Counted from the first letter of the stretch, positions 47,823-56,277 are shown. The stretch is 64,000 nt of DNA from JBDSLU01 sp963844435 (GCA_963844435.1 CAWJOG010000021.1:310001-374000); one strand, 5' to 3'. Numbers and translations: made by a program. The notes: generated from the sequence alone by a model not told the origin.

Positions 47823-49322
47823 TCAACCCTCGGCGGCGATACGCATGGGGATGCCGGCCGAGGCGAGGTGCTGCTTCAGGTCGGCGACGCCATGCTCGGA
47901 GAAGTGGAAGATGGACGCGGCCAGCGCCGCATCGGCGCGGCCGCGGGTGAACACGTCGACGAAGTGATCGAACGAACCGGCGCCGCCCGAGGCGATTACC
48001 GGGATGGAGACCGCGCGCGACACCGCCGCGGTCAGCTCGCAGTCGAAGCCGCTGCGGGTGCCGTCACGATCCATCGACGTCAGCAGGATCTCGCCGGCGC
48101 CGCGGGATGCCGCCTCGCGCGCCCATTCGACCGCGTCGCGCCCGGCCGCGCTGGTACCGCTGCGGGCGTAGACGGCGAAGCCGTCCGGACCCGCGGCGGT
48201 CGGGCCGCGCTTGGCGTCGATGGCGACGACGACCGCCTGGCTGCCGTAGCGGACGGCGAGGCGCGAGATCAGGTCGGGATCGGCGAGCGCGGCGCTGTTC
48301 AGGCTGACCTTGTCGGCGCCGGCGTCGACCACCGCCGCCGCATCGGCTTCGGTGCGGATGCCGCCGCCGACGGCGAGCGGGATGAACAGGTTGCGCGCCA
48401 CCTCGGCGATCGTCCGGGCCAGCGCGCGCCGCGTCTCGAGCGTCGCCGTGACGTCCAGGATGACGACCTCGTCGATGCCCTCGACGTTGTAGCGTGCCGC
48501 CAGCTCGGCCGGATCGCCGGCCGACCGCAGCCCTTCGAACTTCACGCCCTTGACGACCTGTCCGTCGCGGACGTCGAGACACGCGATGATCCGCTTCGAC
48601 GCGTGGTGCGCACTTCCTGCCACGTTTTTCGGCGCGGAAAGCAGACCATCGGGAGACAGCATCGGGAGCAGATCGGGAGCGCTTTGGGCCCGTACGCAGA
48701 AATTGCGGAGCATGGCGAGGCCGGCGTCGCCGGATTTCTCCGGGTGGAACTGGAGGCCGAAGATCGCGCCGCGCTCGACGACGCTCGCGAACGTGTTCGG
48801 CCCCGTCGTCGTCGTCGCCGCCGTCGCGTCGCCGACCGGCGCCGCGAACGAGTGCGTGAAGTAGGTCTGCGTCCCCGGCGTGACGCCGGCCAGGATCGTT
48901 GACGGCCGCGTCGGGTTCACGGCGTTCCAGCCGACGTGCGGCACCTTGAACTCGGCCCAGCCCTCGGCCGTGAGCACCACCTCGCGATCCCACTCGGGGC
49001 CCAGCTTGCCGCAGCGGCCGGGCAGCAGCCCCAGCCCCGGCAGACCCGGCGCCTCGGTGCTGCCTTCGAACAGGAACTGCAGCCCCAGGCAGATGCCGAG
49101 CAGCGGCTTGCCGCTGCGAGCGTGCGCCAGGATCGCCTCGCGCCAGGGGCCGTCGAGCACGGCCGTCGCCTCGAAGTGGCCGACGCCCGGCACGATCAGG
49201 CCGTCCGCGCCCGCGATCTGCGAGGCAGCCTCCGGCGTGAACACCTCGGCGCCGGCCGCGGCCAGCGCCTTGCGCACCGACGTCAGGTTGCCGGCGCGAT
49301 AGTCGATCAGCGCGATCTTCAT
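47823..49322 (-). CDS. hisHF: Bifunctional imidazole glycerol phosphate synthase HisH-HisF fusion
   Basis: 499 residues, one open frame from ATG 49322. N-terminal HisH: MKIALIDYRAGNLTSVRKAL, nucleophile Cys in LLGICLGLQFLFEGS, and the His-Glu pair in GLQFHPEKSGDAGLAM. Linker of about 30 residues (SAPDLLPMLSPDGLLSAPKN), partly encoded by minisatellite units. C-terminal HisF: KRIIACLDVRDGQVVKGVKF, VVILDVTATLETRRALARTI, LAVGGGIRTEADAAAVVDAG and ILLTSMDRDGTRSGFDCELT. It takes PRFAR and glutamine to imidazole glycerol phosphate and AICAR. Bacteria usually make these as two proteins; the order HisH-HisF matches yeast HIS7. Confidence 0.95.
   Translation of the reverse strand: MKIALIDYRAGNLTSVRKALAAAGAEVFTPEAASQIAGADGLIVPGVGHFEATAVLDGPWREAILAHARSGKPLLGICLGLQFLFEGSTEAPGLPGLGLLPGRCGKLGPEWDREVVLTAEGWAEFKVPHVGWNAVNPTRPSTILAGVTPGTQTYFTHSFAAPVGDATAATTTTGPNTFASVVERGAIFGLQFHPEKSGDAGLAMLRNFCVRAQSAPDLLPMLSPDGLLSAPKNVAGSAHHASKRIIACLDVRDGQVVKGVKFEGLRSAGDPAELAARYNVEGIDEVVILDVTATLETRRALARTIAEVARNLFIPLAVGGGIRTEADAAAVVDAGADKVSLNSAALADPDLISRLAVRYGSQAVVVAIDAKRGPTAAGPDGFAVYARSGTSAAGRDAVEWAREAASRGAGEILLTSMDRDGTRSGFDCELTAAVSRAVSIPVIASGGAGSFDHFVDVFTRGRADAALAASIFHFSEHGVADLKQHLASAGIPMRIAAEG
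48647..48679 (+). repeat. CATCGGGAG minisatellite units in the hisH-hisF linker
   Basis: CATCGGGAG at 48647-48655 and 48660-48668 and GATCGGGAG at 48671-48679, spaced 13 and 11 bases. They are antisense to the gene and encode the linker residues LLPMLSPDG between the HisH and HisF parts. They belong to the same repeat family as 5726-5770 and 47342-47386. Confidence 0.82.
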
Positions 49323-49897
49323 CAGAGCAGGCCCTTGGTGCTGGGCAGCATGGTCTTCAACTGCTTGTCCTTCGAGCAGGCGACGCGCAGCGCCCGCGCG
49401 AACGCCTTGAACACCGCCTCGATGTGGTGATGGCTCGATCGCCCGTAGAGCACCTTGACGTGGACGTTGGCGCGCGCGCCGATCGAGAAGCCCTCGAAGA
49501 AGTCGTGGACCAGCTCCGCCTGCAGATCGCCGACCTGCTTCACCTTCAGCTTGAGATCGACGGCGACGTGCGGCCGGCCGCCGAGATCGATGGCCGCGAC
49601 GGCCAGCGTCTCGTCCATCGGCATGATGAAGTAGCCGGCCCGGTTGATGCCCCGGCGGTCGCCGAGCGCCTGCGTGACGGCTTCGCCCAGCGCGATGCCG
49701 AGATCCTCGACGGTGTGGTGCTGGTCGACATCGAGGTCGCCGGCGCAGGCAATCTTCAGGTCGAAGGCGCCGTGCCGCGCGAACAGCTCCAGCATGTGAT
49801 CGAGGAAGCGGATGCCCGTCCGCACCTCGTAGCGTCCGCGGCCCTCGAGACCGAGGGCGAGCTGGATCTGGGTTTCGGTCGTACGACGGTCGATCAC
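49322..49897 (-). CDS. hisB: Imidazoleglycerol-phosphate dehydratase
   Basis: 191 residues from GTG 49897, overlapping the hisC stop (GTGA). Mn-binding motifs: GIRFLDHMLELFARHGAFD, DVDQHHTVEDLGIALGEAVT, RAGYFIMPMDETLAVAAIDL, LVHDFFEGFSIGARANVHVK and GRSSHHHIEAVFKAFARALR. It is the monofunctional form; the histidinol-phosphatase domain of the enterobacterial HisB is missing and no separate HisN is in the window. It removes water from IGP to give imidazole acetol phosphate. Its stop directly abuts the hisHF start. Confidence 0.96.
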   Translation of the reverse strand: MIDRRTTETQIQLALGLEGRGRYEVRTGIRFLDHMLELFARHGAFDLKIACAGDLDVDQHHTVEDLGIALGEAVTQALGDRRGINRAGYFIMPMDETLAVAAIDLGGRPHVAVDLKLKVKQVGDLQAELVHDFFEGFSIGARANVHVKVLYGRSSHHHIEAVFKAFARALRVACSKDKQLKTMLPSTKGLL

Positions 49898-50964
49898 GCC
49901 ACGGCGCACAGGATGTCCTCCAGGGCCGCCAGCGCCTGCTCGGTGTGAGCGAGGATGCCGGCGGTGATGCGGATGCAGCCCGCGCAGCCCGGCTCGCTCG
50001 AGCGGTCGCGGACGAAGATGCGGCGCTGGCGCAGCGCCTCGACGATCGCGGTGGCGCGGTCGCCGACGCGGACCAGCACGAAGTTGGCCTCGCTCGGCCA
50101 GTAGCCGAGCCCGAGCCGGTCGCAGACGGCGTAGACGCGGGCCTTCGACGCGCGCACCTGGGCGCGATAGGCGTCGAGGTGCGCCTGATCGCCGAGCGCC
50201 GCCTCGAGCGCCACCGCTGCCGCGACGTTGATGCTGTAGGGCGGCAGCGAGCGGCGCAGCCGCGCGATCACCGCGTCGTCGCCGACGACCGCGCCGATGC
50301 GCAGCGCGGCGAGCCCGTACGCCTTGGCGAAGGTGCGGCCGACGACGACGTTCGGCGCGCGGCGCAGCTCGCCGAGGAAGTGCGCGTCGGTGAAGTCGGC
50401 GTAGGCCTCGTCGACGAACACCAGGCCGTCCGGCAGGGCACGCGCCAGCGCGTGCACCGCCGCGGCGGGCACGAGCAGGCCGGTCGGGTTGCCCGGGCTG
50501 GTCAGGTAGATGACGCGCGTGCGCGGCGTGATCGCGGCCAGCATGGCGTCGAGCGGGAACTGCAGATCGGCAGGCGGCGCGACCCGGACGATGCGGCCGC
50601 CCACCGCCTCGATGCAGTCGGCGTACATCCCGAAGCACGGCTCCGCGATCAGCCCTTCGGGCCGGCCCGCGTCTCCGCCACCCGCGGCGCCGGGATCGCG
50701 CTGCAGATACGCGATCGCCGCGGCCAGGATGCCTTCGTCGAGCCCGTTGGTCAGCAGCAGCCGCGACGGCTCGACATCGAGGTGGCGCGCGCACACGTCG
50801 TTGACGCGTCCGTAGTCGGGATAGATCGCCGTGTCCATGGGCGACAGCGCCCGCAGCGCCTCGATGACCTTCGGCGAGCAGCCGCCGGTGTTCTCGTTGA
50901 GGTGCAGGCGCAGGCCGTCGCCGAGCTCGGGCTCACGCTGATACTGGCTGGACGTCGACATCAC
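49894..50964 (-). CDS. hisC: Histidinol-phosphate aminotransferase
   Basis: 356 residues from GTG 50964 or ATG 50961, overlapping the hisD stop. Fold type I PLP enzyme: LRLHLNENTGGCSPKVIEAL, DTAIYPDYGRVNDVCARHLD, RVIYLTSPGNPTGLLVPAAA, DGLVFVDEAYADF and the PLP-Lys in GRTFAKAYGLAALRIGAVVG. It moves the amino group of glutamate to imidazole acetol phosphate. Overlapping starts and stops on both sides show tight coupling in the operon. Confidence 0.95.
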   Translation of the reverse strand: MMSTSSQYQREPELGDGLRLHLNENTGGCSPKVIEALRALSPMDTAIYPDYGRVNDVCARHLDVEPSRLLLTNGLDEGILAAAIAYLQRDPGAAGGGDAGRPEGLIAEPCFGMYADCIEAVGGRIVRVAPPADLQFPLDAMLAAITPRTRVIYLTSPGNPTGLLVPAAAVHALARALPDGLVFVDEAYADFTDAHFLGELRRAPNVVVGRTFAKAYGLAALRIGAVVGDDAVIARLRRSLPPYSINVAAAVALEAALGDQAHLDAYRAQVRASKARVYAVCDRLGLGYWPSEANFVLVRVGDRATAIVEALRQRRIFVRDRSSEPGCAGCIRITAGILAHTEQALAALEDILCAVA

Positions 50965-52214
50965 GACACCCTCATACGGATCGAGGCTGCGTGCGCCGCC
51001 AGGCCTTCGGCGTCCGCCAGCGCGATGGCGGTCGGCGCCAGCCGGCGGAGCCCGGCCCGCGACAGCGTCTGCACGCTCGAGACGCGGACGAAATCGGCAG
51101 CGGACAAGCCGCCGCGGAAGCGGGCGGCGCCGCTCGTCGGCAGCACGTGGTTCGAGCCGGTGGCGTAGTCGCCGGCGGCCTGCGCCGACCAGGGACCGAC
51201 GAAGGTCGCCCCCGCGGTCGGGATGCGGGCGGCGATCGCCGCCGTGTCGACGACGAGGTGCTCCGGCGCCATCGTCGTCGCGATCTCGATCGACTGCGCC
51301 ACGCTGCGCGTCACGACGATCCCGCCGCGCTTCGCGAGCGACGCCTGCGCGGTCGGGTTCGACGCCGCCTGGGCGATGGCGGCCGACCGCACGGCGTTCG
51401 CCAGCCGCTTGCTCGACGTGATCAGCACGGCGCGCGCATCGGGATCGTGCTCCGCCTGCGCCACCAGGTCGGCGGCGATCCAGTCGGCGCGGCCGGTATC
51501 CGAGACGATCACGATCTCGCTCGGGCCGGCGAAGAAGTCGATGCCGCAGTCGCGCGCGACCAGCGCCTTGGCCGCCGCCACCCAGGCGTTGCCCGGGCCG
51601 ACGATCTTGTCGACGCGCGGCACGCTGGCGGTGCCGTAGGCCATCGCCGCGACGGCGTGCGCGCCGCCGACGCGATAGAGCCGCGACACGCCCGCCTCGA
51701 GCGCCGCCGCCAGCACTACCGGCTCAGGCCGGGGACAGCAGGCGATCACCTCGCCGACGCCGGCGACGCGGGCCGGGATCGCCGTCATCAGCAGCGACGA
51801 CGGCAGCGGATAGCGGCCGCCGGGGACGTAGCAGCCGACGCGGGCCAGCGGCGTCACGCGCTGCTCCACGACCACGCCGGGCCATGCCGCGCTGCGCGAG
51901 CCCTTCGGGACCTGCGTCCGGGCGATGCGCCCGATGACGCGGGCGGCGCGCTTGATCGCCGCGCCGACGGGGCGGCTGACGCGCCGGGCCCCGGCCTCGA
52001 TCTCGGCGCGCGGGATCTCGACGGCGCCGGCCGGGCCCGACGCCGGCAGCTTGTCGAAGCGCCGGGCGTAGGCCACGAGCGCGCGATCGCCACCGCGGCG
52101 GACGTCGGCGACGATCGCCGCGACGCGCTTCACGAGCGCCGCGTCGTCGGCCGGATCGACGGCCAGCAGGCGGCCGAGCGCCCGCGGATCCGATGCGGAG
52201 ATGATCTTCAGCAT
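50961..52214 (-). CDS. hisD: Histidinol dehydrogenase
   Basis: 417 residues from ATG 52214. Motifs: GVVVEQRVTPLARVGCYVPG and GGRYPLPSSLLMTAIPARVA, VDKIVGPGNAWVAAAKALVA, IDFFAGPSEIVIVSDTG, LVAQAEHDPDARAVLITSS (zinc and base residues) and ATMAPEHLVVDTA. It carries out the last two oxidation steps, histidinol to histidine, with NAD. It starts eleven bases after the hisG stop and ends overlapping hisC. Confidence 0.96.
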   Translation of the reverse strand: MLKIISASDPRALGRLLAVDPADDAALVKRVAAIVADVRRGGDRALVAYARRFDKLPASGPAGAVEIPRAEIEAGARRVSRPVGAAIKRAARVIGRIARTQVPKGSRSAAWPGVVVEQRVTPLARVGCYVPGGRYPLPSSLLMTAIPARVAGVGEVIACCPRPEPVVLAAALEAGVSRLYRVGGAHAVAAMAYGTASVPRVDKIVGPGNAWVAAAKALVARDCGIDFFAGPSEIVIVSDTGRADWIAADLVAQAEHDPDARAVLITSSKRLANAVRSAAIAQAASNPTAQASLAKRGGIVVTRSVAQSIEIATTMAPEHLVVDTAAIAARIPTAGATFVGPWSAQAAGDYATGSNHVLPTSGAARFRGGLSAADFVRVSSVQTLSRAGLRRLAPTAIALADAEGLAAHAASIRMRVS

Positions 52215-52225
52215 GGCAGCATCCG

Positions 52226-53138
52226 CTACATCACGATCTTGTTGAGCGGGTACTCGACGATGCCTTCGGCGCCCGCCGCCTTGAGGCGCGGGATGAGGTC
52301 GCGCACGGTGCGCTCCTCGAGGATCGTGTTGAGGGCCACCCAGTCGCCTTCGGCGAGCGGCGAGATGGTCGGCCGGCGCAGCGCCGGCAGCAGGCCGAGG
52401 ATGCCGGCGAGGTCGTCGCGCCGCGCGTTCAGCATGATGCCGACGCGGCCCTGGGCGGCGATGGCGGCCTTCAGCAGCAGCGAGATGTTCTCGAGCTTCT
52501 CGCGCTTCTCCGAATCCATCCAGGCATCGCGGTTGGCGATCAGCTGGGTGTTCGACTCCATCACGGTGTCGATGATGGCGAGGCGGTTGGCCCGCAGCGT
52601 CGATCCGGTCTCGGTGGCCTCGACGATGCCGTCGGCGAGCACCGGCGGCTTGACCTCGGTGGCGCCCCACGAGAACTCGACCAGCACGCGGATGCCCATC
52701 CGCTTGAAGTACTGCTCGGTGACCTTGACCAGCTCGGTGGCGATCGTCGCGCCCTCGAAGTCCTGCGGCCGCTTGAAGCGGGAGTCTTCCGGCGCGGCGA
52801 GCACCCAGCGCACCTTGCCGAAGCTCTGCTTCGCGTAGACCAGGTCGCAGACGCTGACCACGCCGGGGACGTTCTCGCCCAGGCTCTCGACCGGCAGTAC
52901 CGCCGCGCCGAGCTGCTCGGCAATCCAGTCCTGGCCGGTCAGCCCGGCGTCGAGGATGCCGTCGGCGACGTAGCGCGCCATTTCCTGGGCGCGGATCAGC
53001 ATGCACTCGATTTCCGGATCGTCGACGGTCGGGAAGTACGAGCGCGTAGTTGACGTAGACGTTGAAGCCGGCGCGGGCGAAGAGGGCGACGGTGGCGTCC
53101 TGCAGCGAGCCCTTGGGGATGCCGAGACGCAATTTCAT
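52226..53138 (-). CDS. hisG: ATP phosphoribosyltransferase, long form (one frameshift)
   Basis: About 303 residues from ATG 53138, overlapping the hisI stop (ATGA). N-terminus KLRLGIPKGSLQDATVALFA; an extra G near 53048 breaks the frame at NVYVNY, after which RSYFPTVDDPEIECMLIRAQ continues. Then VADGILDAGLTGQDWIAEQ, ATELVKVTEQYFKRMGIRV and GATEVKPPVLADGIVEATET. The C-terminal regulatory ACT-like domain is present (IMLNARRDDLAGILGLLPAL), so the enzyme should be feedback-inhibited by histidine and need no HisZ. It makes the first step, PRPP plus ATP to PR-ATP. The frameshift is almost surely an assembly error. Confidence 0.93.
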
Positions 53139-53485
53139 GACCGCACCGCTTCCGTCCACGCATCCGTTACTGGCAGTTCGCGGAAGCAGGTGCGCGTCCC
53201 GGTGTGGCAGACGACGCCGTCGCCGAGGCAGGTGGCTTCGACGAGGATGGTGTCCTCGTCGCAGTCGACCCACACCTTCGAGACCTGGAGCTTGTTGCCC
53301 GAGGTCTCGCCCTTCGTCCACAGCGTGTTGCGGGTGCGCGAGAAGAAGGTCACGAAGCCGGTGCGGCGGGTGACGTCCCACGCCTCCTGGTTCATGAACC
53401 CCACCATCAGGACGTCGCGGGTGGCGGCATCCTGTACGACTGCCGGCACCAGGCCGTGAAATTTCGAGAAGTCGATCGTCATCAT
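53135..53485 (-). CDS. hisI: Phosphoribosyl-AMP cyclohydrolase
   Basis: 116 residues from ATG 53485 (or the next ATG, 53482). Motifs VQDAATRDVLMVGFMNQEAW, TKGETSGNKLQVSKVWVDCD and CLGDGVVCHTGTRTCF hold the zinc Cys and Mg Asp residues. It opens the adenine ring of PR-AMP. The HisE pyrophosphohydrolase half is absent from this protein and from the window. It is the first structural gene after the attenuator, 47 bases from the terminator U-run. Confidence 0.95.
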   Translation of the reverse strand: MMTIDFSKFHGLVPAVVQDAATRDVLMVGFMNQEAWDVTRRTGFVTFFSRTRNTLWTKGETSGNKLQVSKVWVDCDEDTILVEATCLGDGVVCHTGTRTCFRELPVTDAWTEAVRS

Positions 53486-53532
53486 GGTCGTCGGAGCCCG
53501 CGTGCCGGCGGTCGGGCCGGTGGCGGGCGGGC

Positions 53533-53568
53533 AAAAAAAAACGCCTCGCCGGGATGGTCGGCGAGGCG
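53533..53568 (-). terminator. Intrinsic terminator of the his attenuator
   Basis: On the minus strand a perfect 10-bp stem, CGCCTCGCCG (53568-53559) and CGGCGAGGCG (53551-53542), with a 7-base loop, is followed at once by nine T residues (53541-53533). It lies after the leader ORF and before hisI, so it stops transcription in the leader unless disrupted. Confidence 0.92.
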
Positions 53569-53624
53569 CGCGTCTCGAGCTGTGTTCGGGCGTGTCGTGC
53601 CCTTTACTGTTCGCGCGCACCTCG
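53562..53624 (-). promoter_or_regulatory. His attenuator antiterminator pairing
   Basis: The RNA segment CGAGGUGCGCG (53624-53614, the last codons of the leader ORF after the His run) can pair with CGCGCGCCUCG (53572-53562) over 11 contiguous pairs, one of them G-U. The second segment overlaps the left arm of the terminator stem, so the two structures exclude each other. A ribosome stalled on His codons leaves the first segment free; one that reaches the stop codon masks it. Confidence 0.75.
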
Positions 53625-53714
53625 GCCGGCCCCATGGTGGGCATGGCCCGCCCCATGGTGGGCATGGCCACCAACGTGGAGCTCGTGATCGTGGCGCAGG
53701 GCGGACAGGGACAC
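53604..53714 (-). CDS. hisL: Histidine-rich leader peptide of the his operon
   Basis: A 36-residue ORF starting with GTG at 53714 and ending with TAA at 53604. It reads VSLSALRHDHELHVGG then HAHHGAG twice, then RGAREQ: nine His codons of 36, including two exact copies of a seven-residue His-rich unit encoded by near-identical 21-base repeats. The position (between promoter and terminator, upstream of hisI) and the coding bias fit a histidine-sensing leader peptide. In-frame sequence upstream of the GTG meets a stop without another usable start. The gene would be translated only to sense charged tRNA-His. Confidence 0.85.
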   Translation of the reverse strand: MSLSALRHDHELHVGGHAHHGAGHAHHGAGRGAREQ

Positions 53715-53722
53715 TGCGCTAG

Positions 53723-53751
53723 ACGGTACCGGACGCTCCGGGCCTTGTCAA
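53723..53751 (-). promoter_or_regulatory. Promoter of the his operon
   Basis: On the minus strand TTGACA (53751-53746) is a perfect -35; after 17 bases TACCGT (53728-53723) serves as -10. The leader GTG begins eight bases past the -10, so the transcript would start at or next to the start codon, giving a leaderless leader-peptide mRNA. Confidence 0.75.
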
Positions 53752-53848
53752 CCAGCCTCCCCGTTTCGGTCGTATACTCGACCTTTCAACGGCGGCCCAG
53801 TTGAGCGGCGGTCCGGTTGTTCCGACGCGCCGGACCCACGGAGGAGCG

Positions 53849-56206
53849 GTGCGCGACACCGAGGCGCAGGACCCGGGCATCGTCGACGGCCTTCGCCACA
53901 GCCAGGAGCGGCTGCAGTTCTTCATCGACCACGCGCCGGGCGCGATGGCGATGCTGGACCGCGATATGCGCTACATCGCGGTCAACCGCGACTGGCAGGT
54001 GCACCACGCGCCCGACGGCCAGTCCGTCCTCGGCCGCTGCCACTACGACGTCTACCCGGACATGAAGCCGGAATGGCGCGCCGCCCACCAGCGCGGCCTG
54101 GCCGGCCAGGCGACCAAGGTCGAGCAGGAGCGCGTGGCGCTCCCCGATGGTTCGGCGATCTGGCTGCGCTGGGAAGTGCAGCCCTGGTATGAGGCACCGG
54201 GCACGGTGGGCGGGGTCGTCCTGTTCGTCGAGGACGTCACCGCGCGTGTGCAGTCGGAAGAAGCCGCCCAGGTCGCCCGCCAGAACCTCGCCGACCTGAT
54301 CGGCACCATCGACGGCATCGTCTGGGAAGCCGACGCCGCGACCTTCCGCTTCACCTTCGTCAGCGCCCAGGCCGAGCGCCTGCTCGGTTACCCGGTCAAC
54401 GCCTGGATCGACGACCCGGGTTTCTGGGCGGCGCACATCCATCCCGTCGATCGCGACGCCTCGGTCCGCTACTGCGTCGAATGCACCAGGGAAGGGCGCG
54501 ACCACCAGTTCGACTACCGGATGCTCGCCGCGGACGGACGTGTGGTCTGGCTGCAGGATCGCGTGACGGTGCACGTCGTCGACGGACGTCCGGTGACGCT
54601 GCGCGGCGTGATGGTCGACATCACGGAACGCAAGCGCGCCGAGGCGGCGCTGCGCGAGAGCGAGGAGCGCTTCCGCACGCTCGCCGATTCGGCGCCGATG
54701 CTGGTGTGGACGAGCGGGCCGGATCGGCGCTGCGACTTCTTCAACCGGCGCCGGCTGGAATTCACCGGCCGCGCCCTGGACGCCGCCACCCGCGACGGCT
54801 GGGCCGACGGCCTGCACCCCGACGAGCGCCTGGTCGTGCTGGCGCGGCACGAGGCCGCCTTCGAGGCGCGGGCGCCATTCGAGATGGACTATCGCCTGCA
54901 GCGCGCCGACGGTGAGTTCCGTTGGATGTCGGCGCATGCCGTGCCGCGCTTCGACGCAAACGGCGGGTTCGCCGGCTACATCGGCACCTGCATCGACATC
55001 ACGGAGCGGCGGCGGGCCGAAGAGATGCGGCAGCGGCTCGAGGCGCAGCTGCGGCAGTCGCAGAAAATGGAGGCGATGGGTACGCTCGCCGGCGGCATCG
55101 CCCACGATTTCAACAACCTGCTGGCCGCGATCGGCGGCAACCTCGCACTCGTCGCGATGGACCTGGGAAGGTCCCATCCGGCCCAGGAGAACCTCGGCGA
55201 GATGCGGCGCGCCGTGCATCGCGCCTCCGAGCTGGTCAAGCGCATCCTCACCTTCAGCCGTCCGGAGACGCACGAGCAGGAGCCTGTCCAACTCGGACCC
55301 GTGGTGATGGAAGCCGTTCACCTGCTCCGCTCGTTGATTCCCGCGGGCATCGAGCTCTCGCACCACGTCGCGCCGGATCTGCCGGATGTCCTGGCCAACG
55401 CCTCTCAGGTGCACCAGGTGATCGTCAACCTGGCGACCAACGCCTGGCAGGCCATGGACGGCGGGCCTGGCCGGATCGACATCCGGCTCGACTCCTGGAC
55501 CGTCGATCAGGCGATGGTGGACAGCCACGGTGAACTGCGGCCGGGCCGGTACCTCTGCGTCGCGGTCGAGGACACCGGGCAAGGTATGGCGCCGGCGACG
55601 ATCGAGCGGATCTTCGAGCCGTTCTTCACCACCAAGTCGCCGGGCAAGGGCACCGGCCTCGGCCTGTCGATGGTGCACGGCATCGCCCGCGGGCACGGCG
55701 GGACCGTCCTGGTCGAGAGTGAGCTGCGGAAGGGCTCGACCTTCCGGGTGCTGCTCCCGGCGTGCGCGGAGGCGGCCACCGACGCGCCGGAATTGCCGGC
55801 CGTGCCGCACGAGCTGCGCGGCGACGGCGAGTGGATCCTCTATCTCGACGACGAGGAGCCGCTGGTCAAGCTGGCCGTCTCGTTCCTCGAGCGGCTCGGC
55901 TATCGGGTCAGCGGCTACACGCGCGCCGACGAGGCGCTGGCCGCGTTCCGCGCCCAGCCGGACGCGTTCGATCTCGTCGTGACCGACTACAACATGCCCG
56001 CCATGTCGGGGACGGACGTGGCCCTGACCGTGATGGGCCTGCGGCCGTCCGTGCCGGTGGCGATGGCCTCGGGCTATCTGCGCCCGGCCGAGGCCGAGCA
56101 CGCGCGCGGGCTCGGCATCCTCGCCACCATTCGCAAGCCCTACACGGTCGAAGAGCTCGGCGAGGTCGTGCAGCGCCTGCTGCACGCCAGGCACGGCCAG
56201 ACGTAG
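53849..56206 (+). CDS. Hybrid sensor histidine kinase with three PAS domains and receiver
   Basis: 785 residues from GTG 53849, with GGAGG just upstream; an upstream TTG at 53801 is also in frame. Three PAS domains (RLQFFIDHAPGAMAMLDRDM; DLIGTIDGIVWEADAATFRF; RFRTLADSAPMLVWTSGPDR), then HisKA with the phospho-His in LAGGIAHDFNNLLAAIGGNL (about residue 419), HATPase (LATNAWQAMDG, VEDTGQGM, GKGTGLGLSMVHGIARGHGG), and a receiver with Asp713 in DLVVTDYNMPAMSG. No membrane helix, so it senses in the cytoplasm. It is divergent from the his operon. A -10-like TATACT at 53773 is a candidate promoter. Confidence 0.93.
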   Translation: MRDTEAQDPGIVDGLRHSQERLQFFIDHAPGAMAMLDRDMRYIAVNRDWQVHHAPDGQSVLGRCHYDVYPDMKPEWRAAHQRGLAGQATKVEQERVALPDGSAIWLRWEVQPWYEAPGTVGGVVLFVEDVTARVQSEEAAQVARQNLADLIGTIDGIVWEADAATFRFTFVSAQAERLLGYPVNAWIDDPGFWAAHIHPVDRDASVRYCVECTREGRDHQFDYRMLAADGRVVWLQDRVTVHVVDGRPVTLRGVMVDITERKRAEAALRESEERFRTLADSAPMLVWTSGPDRRCDFFNRRRLEFTGRALDAATRDGWADGLHPDERLVVLARHEAAFEARAPFEMDYRLQRADGEFRWMSAHAVPRFDANGGFAGYIGTCIDITERRRAEEMRQRLEAQLRQSQKMEAMGTLAGGIAHDFNNLLAAIGGNLALVAMDLGRSHPAQENLGEMRRAVHRASELVKRILTFSRPETHEQEPVQLGPVVMEAVHLLRSLIPAGIELSHHVAPDLPDVLANASQVHQVIVNLATNAWQAMDGGPGRIDIRLDSWTVDQAMVDSHGELRPGRYLCVAVEDTGQGMAPATIERIFEPFFTTKSPGKGTGLGLSMVHGIARGHGGTVLVESELRKGSTFRVLLPACAEAATDAPELPAVPHELRGDGEWILYLDDEEPLVKLAVSFLERLGYRVSGYTRADEALAAFRAQPDAFDLVVTDYNMPAMSGTDVALTVMGLRPSVPVAMASGYLRPAEAEHARGLGILATIRKPYTVEELGEVVQRLLHARHGQT

Positions 56207-56277
56207 CGGCGCTCGCCGCGCCCCCGCCCGAGGCGGTCCCGAGCCGATGACGGGCGCGCCTACAATGGCGGCCAGTC

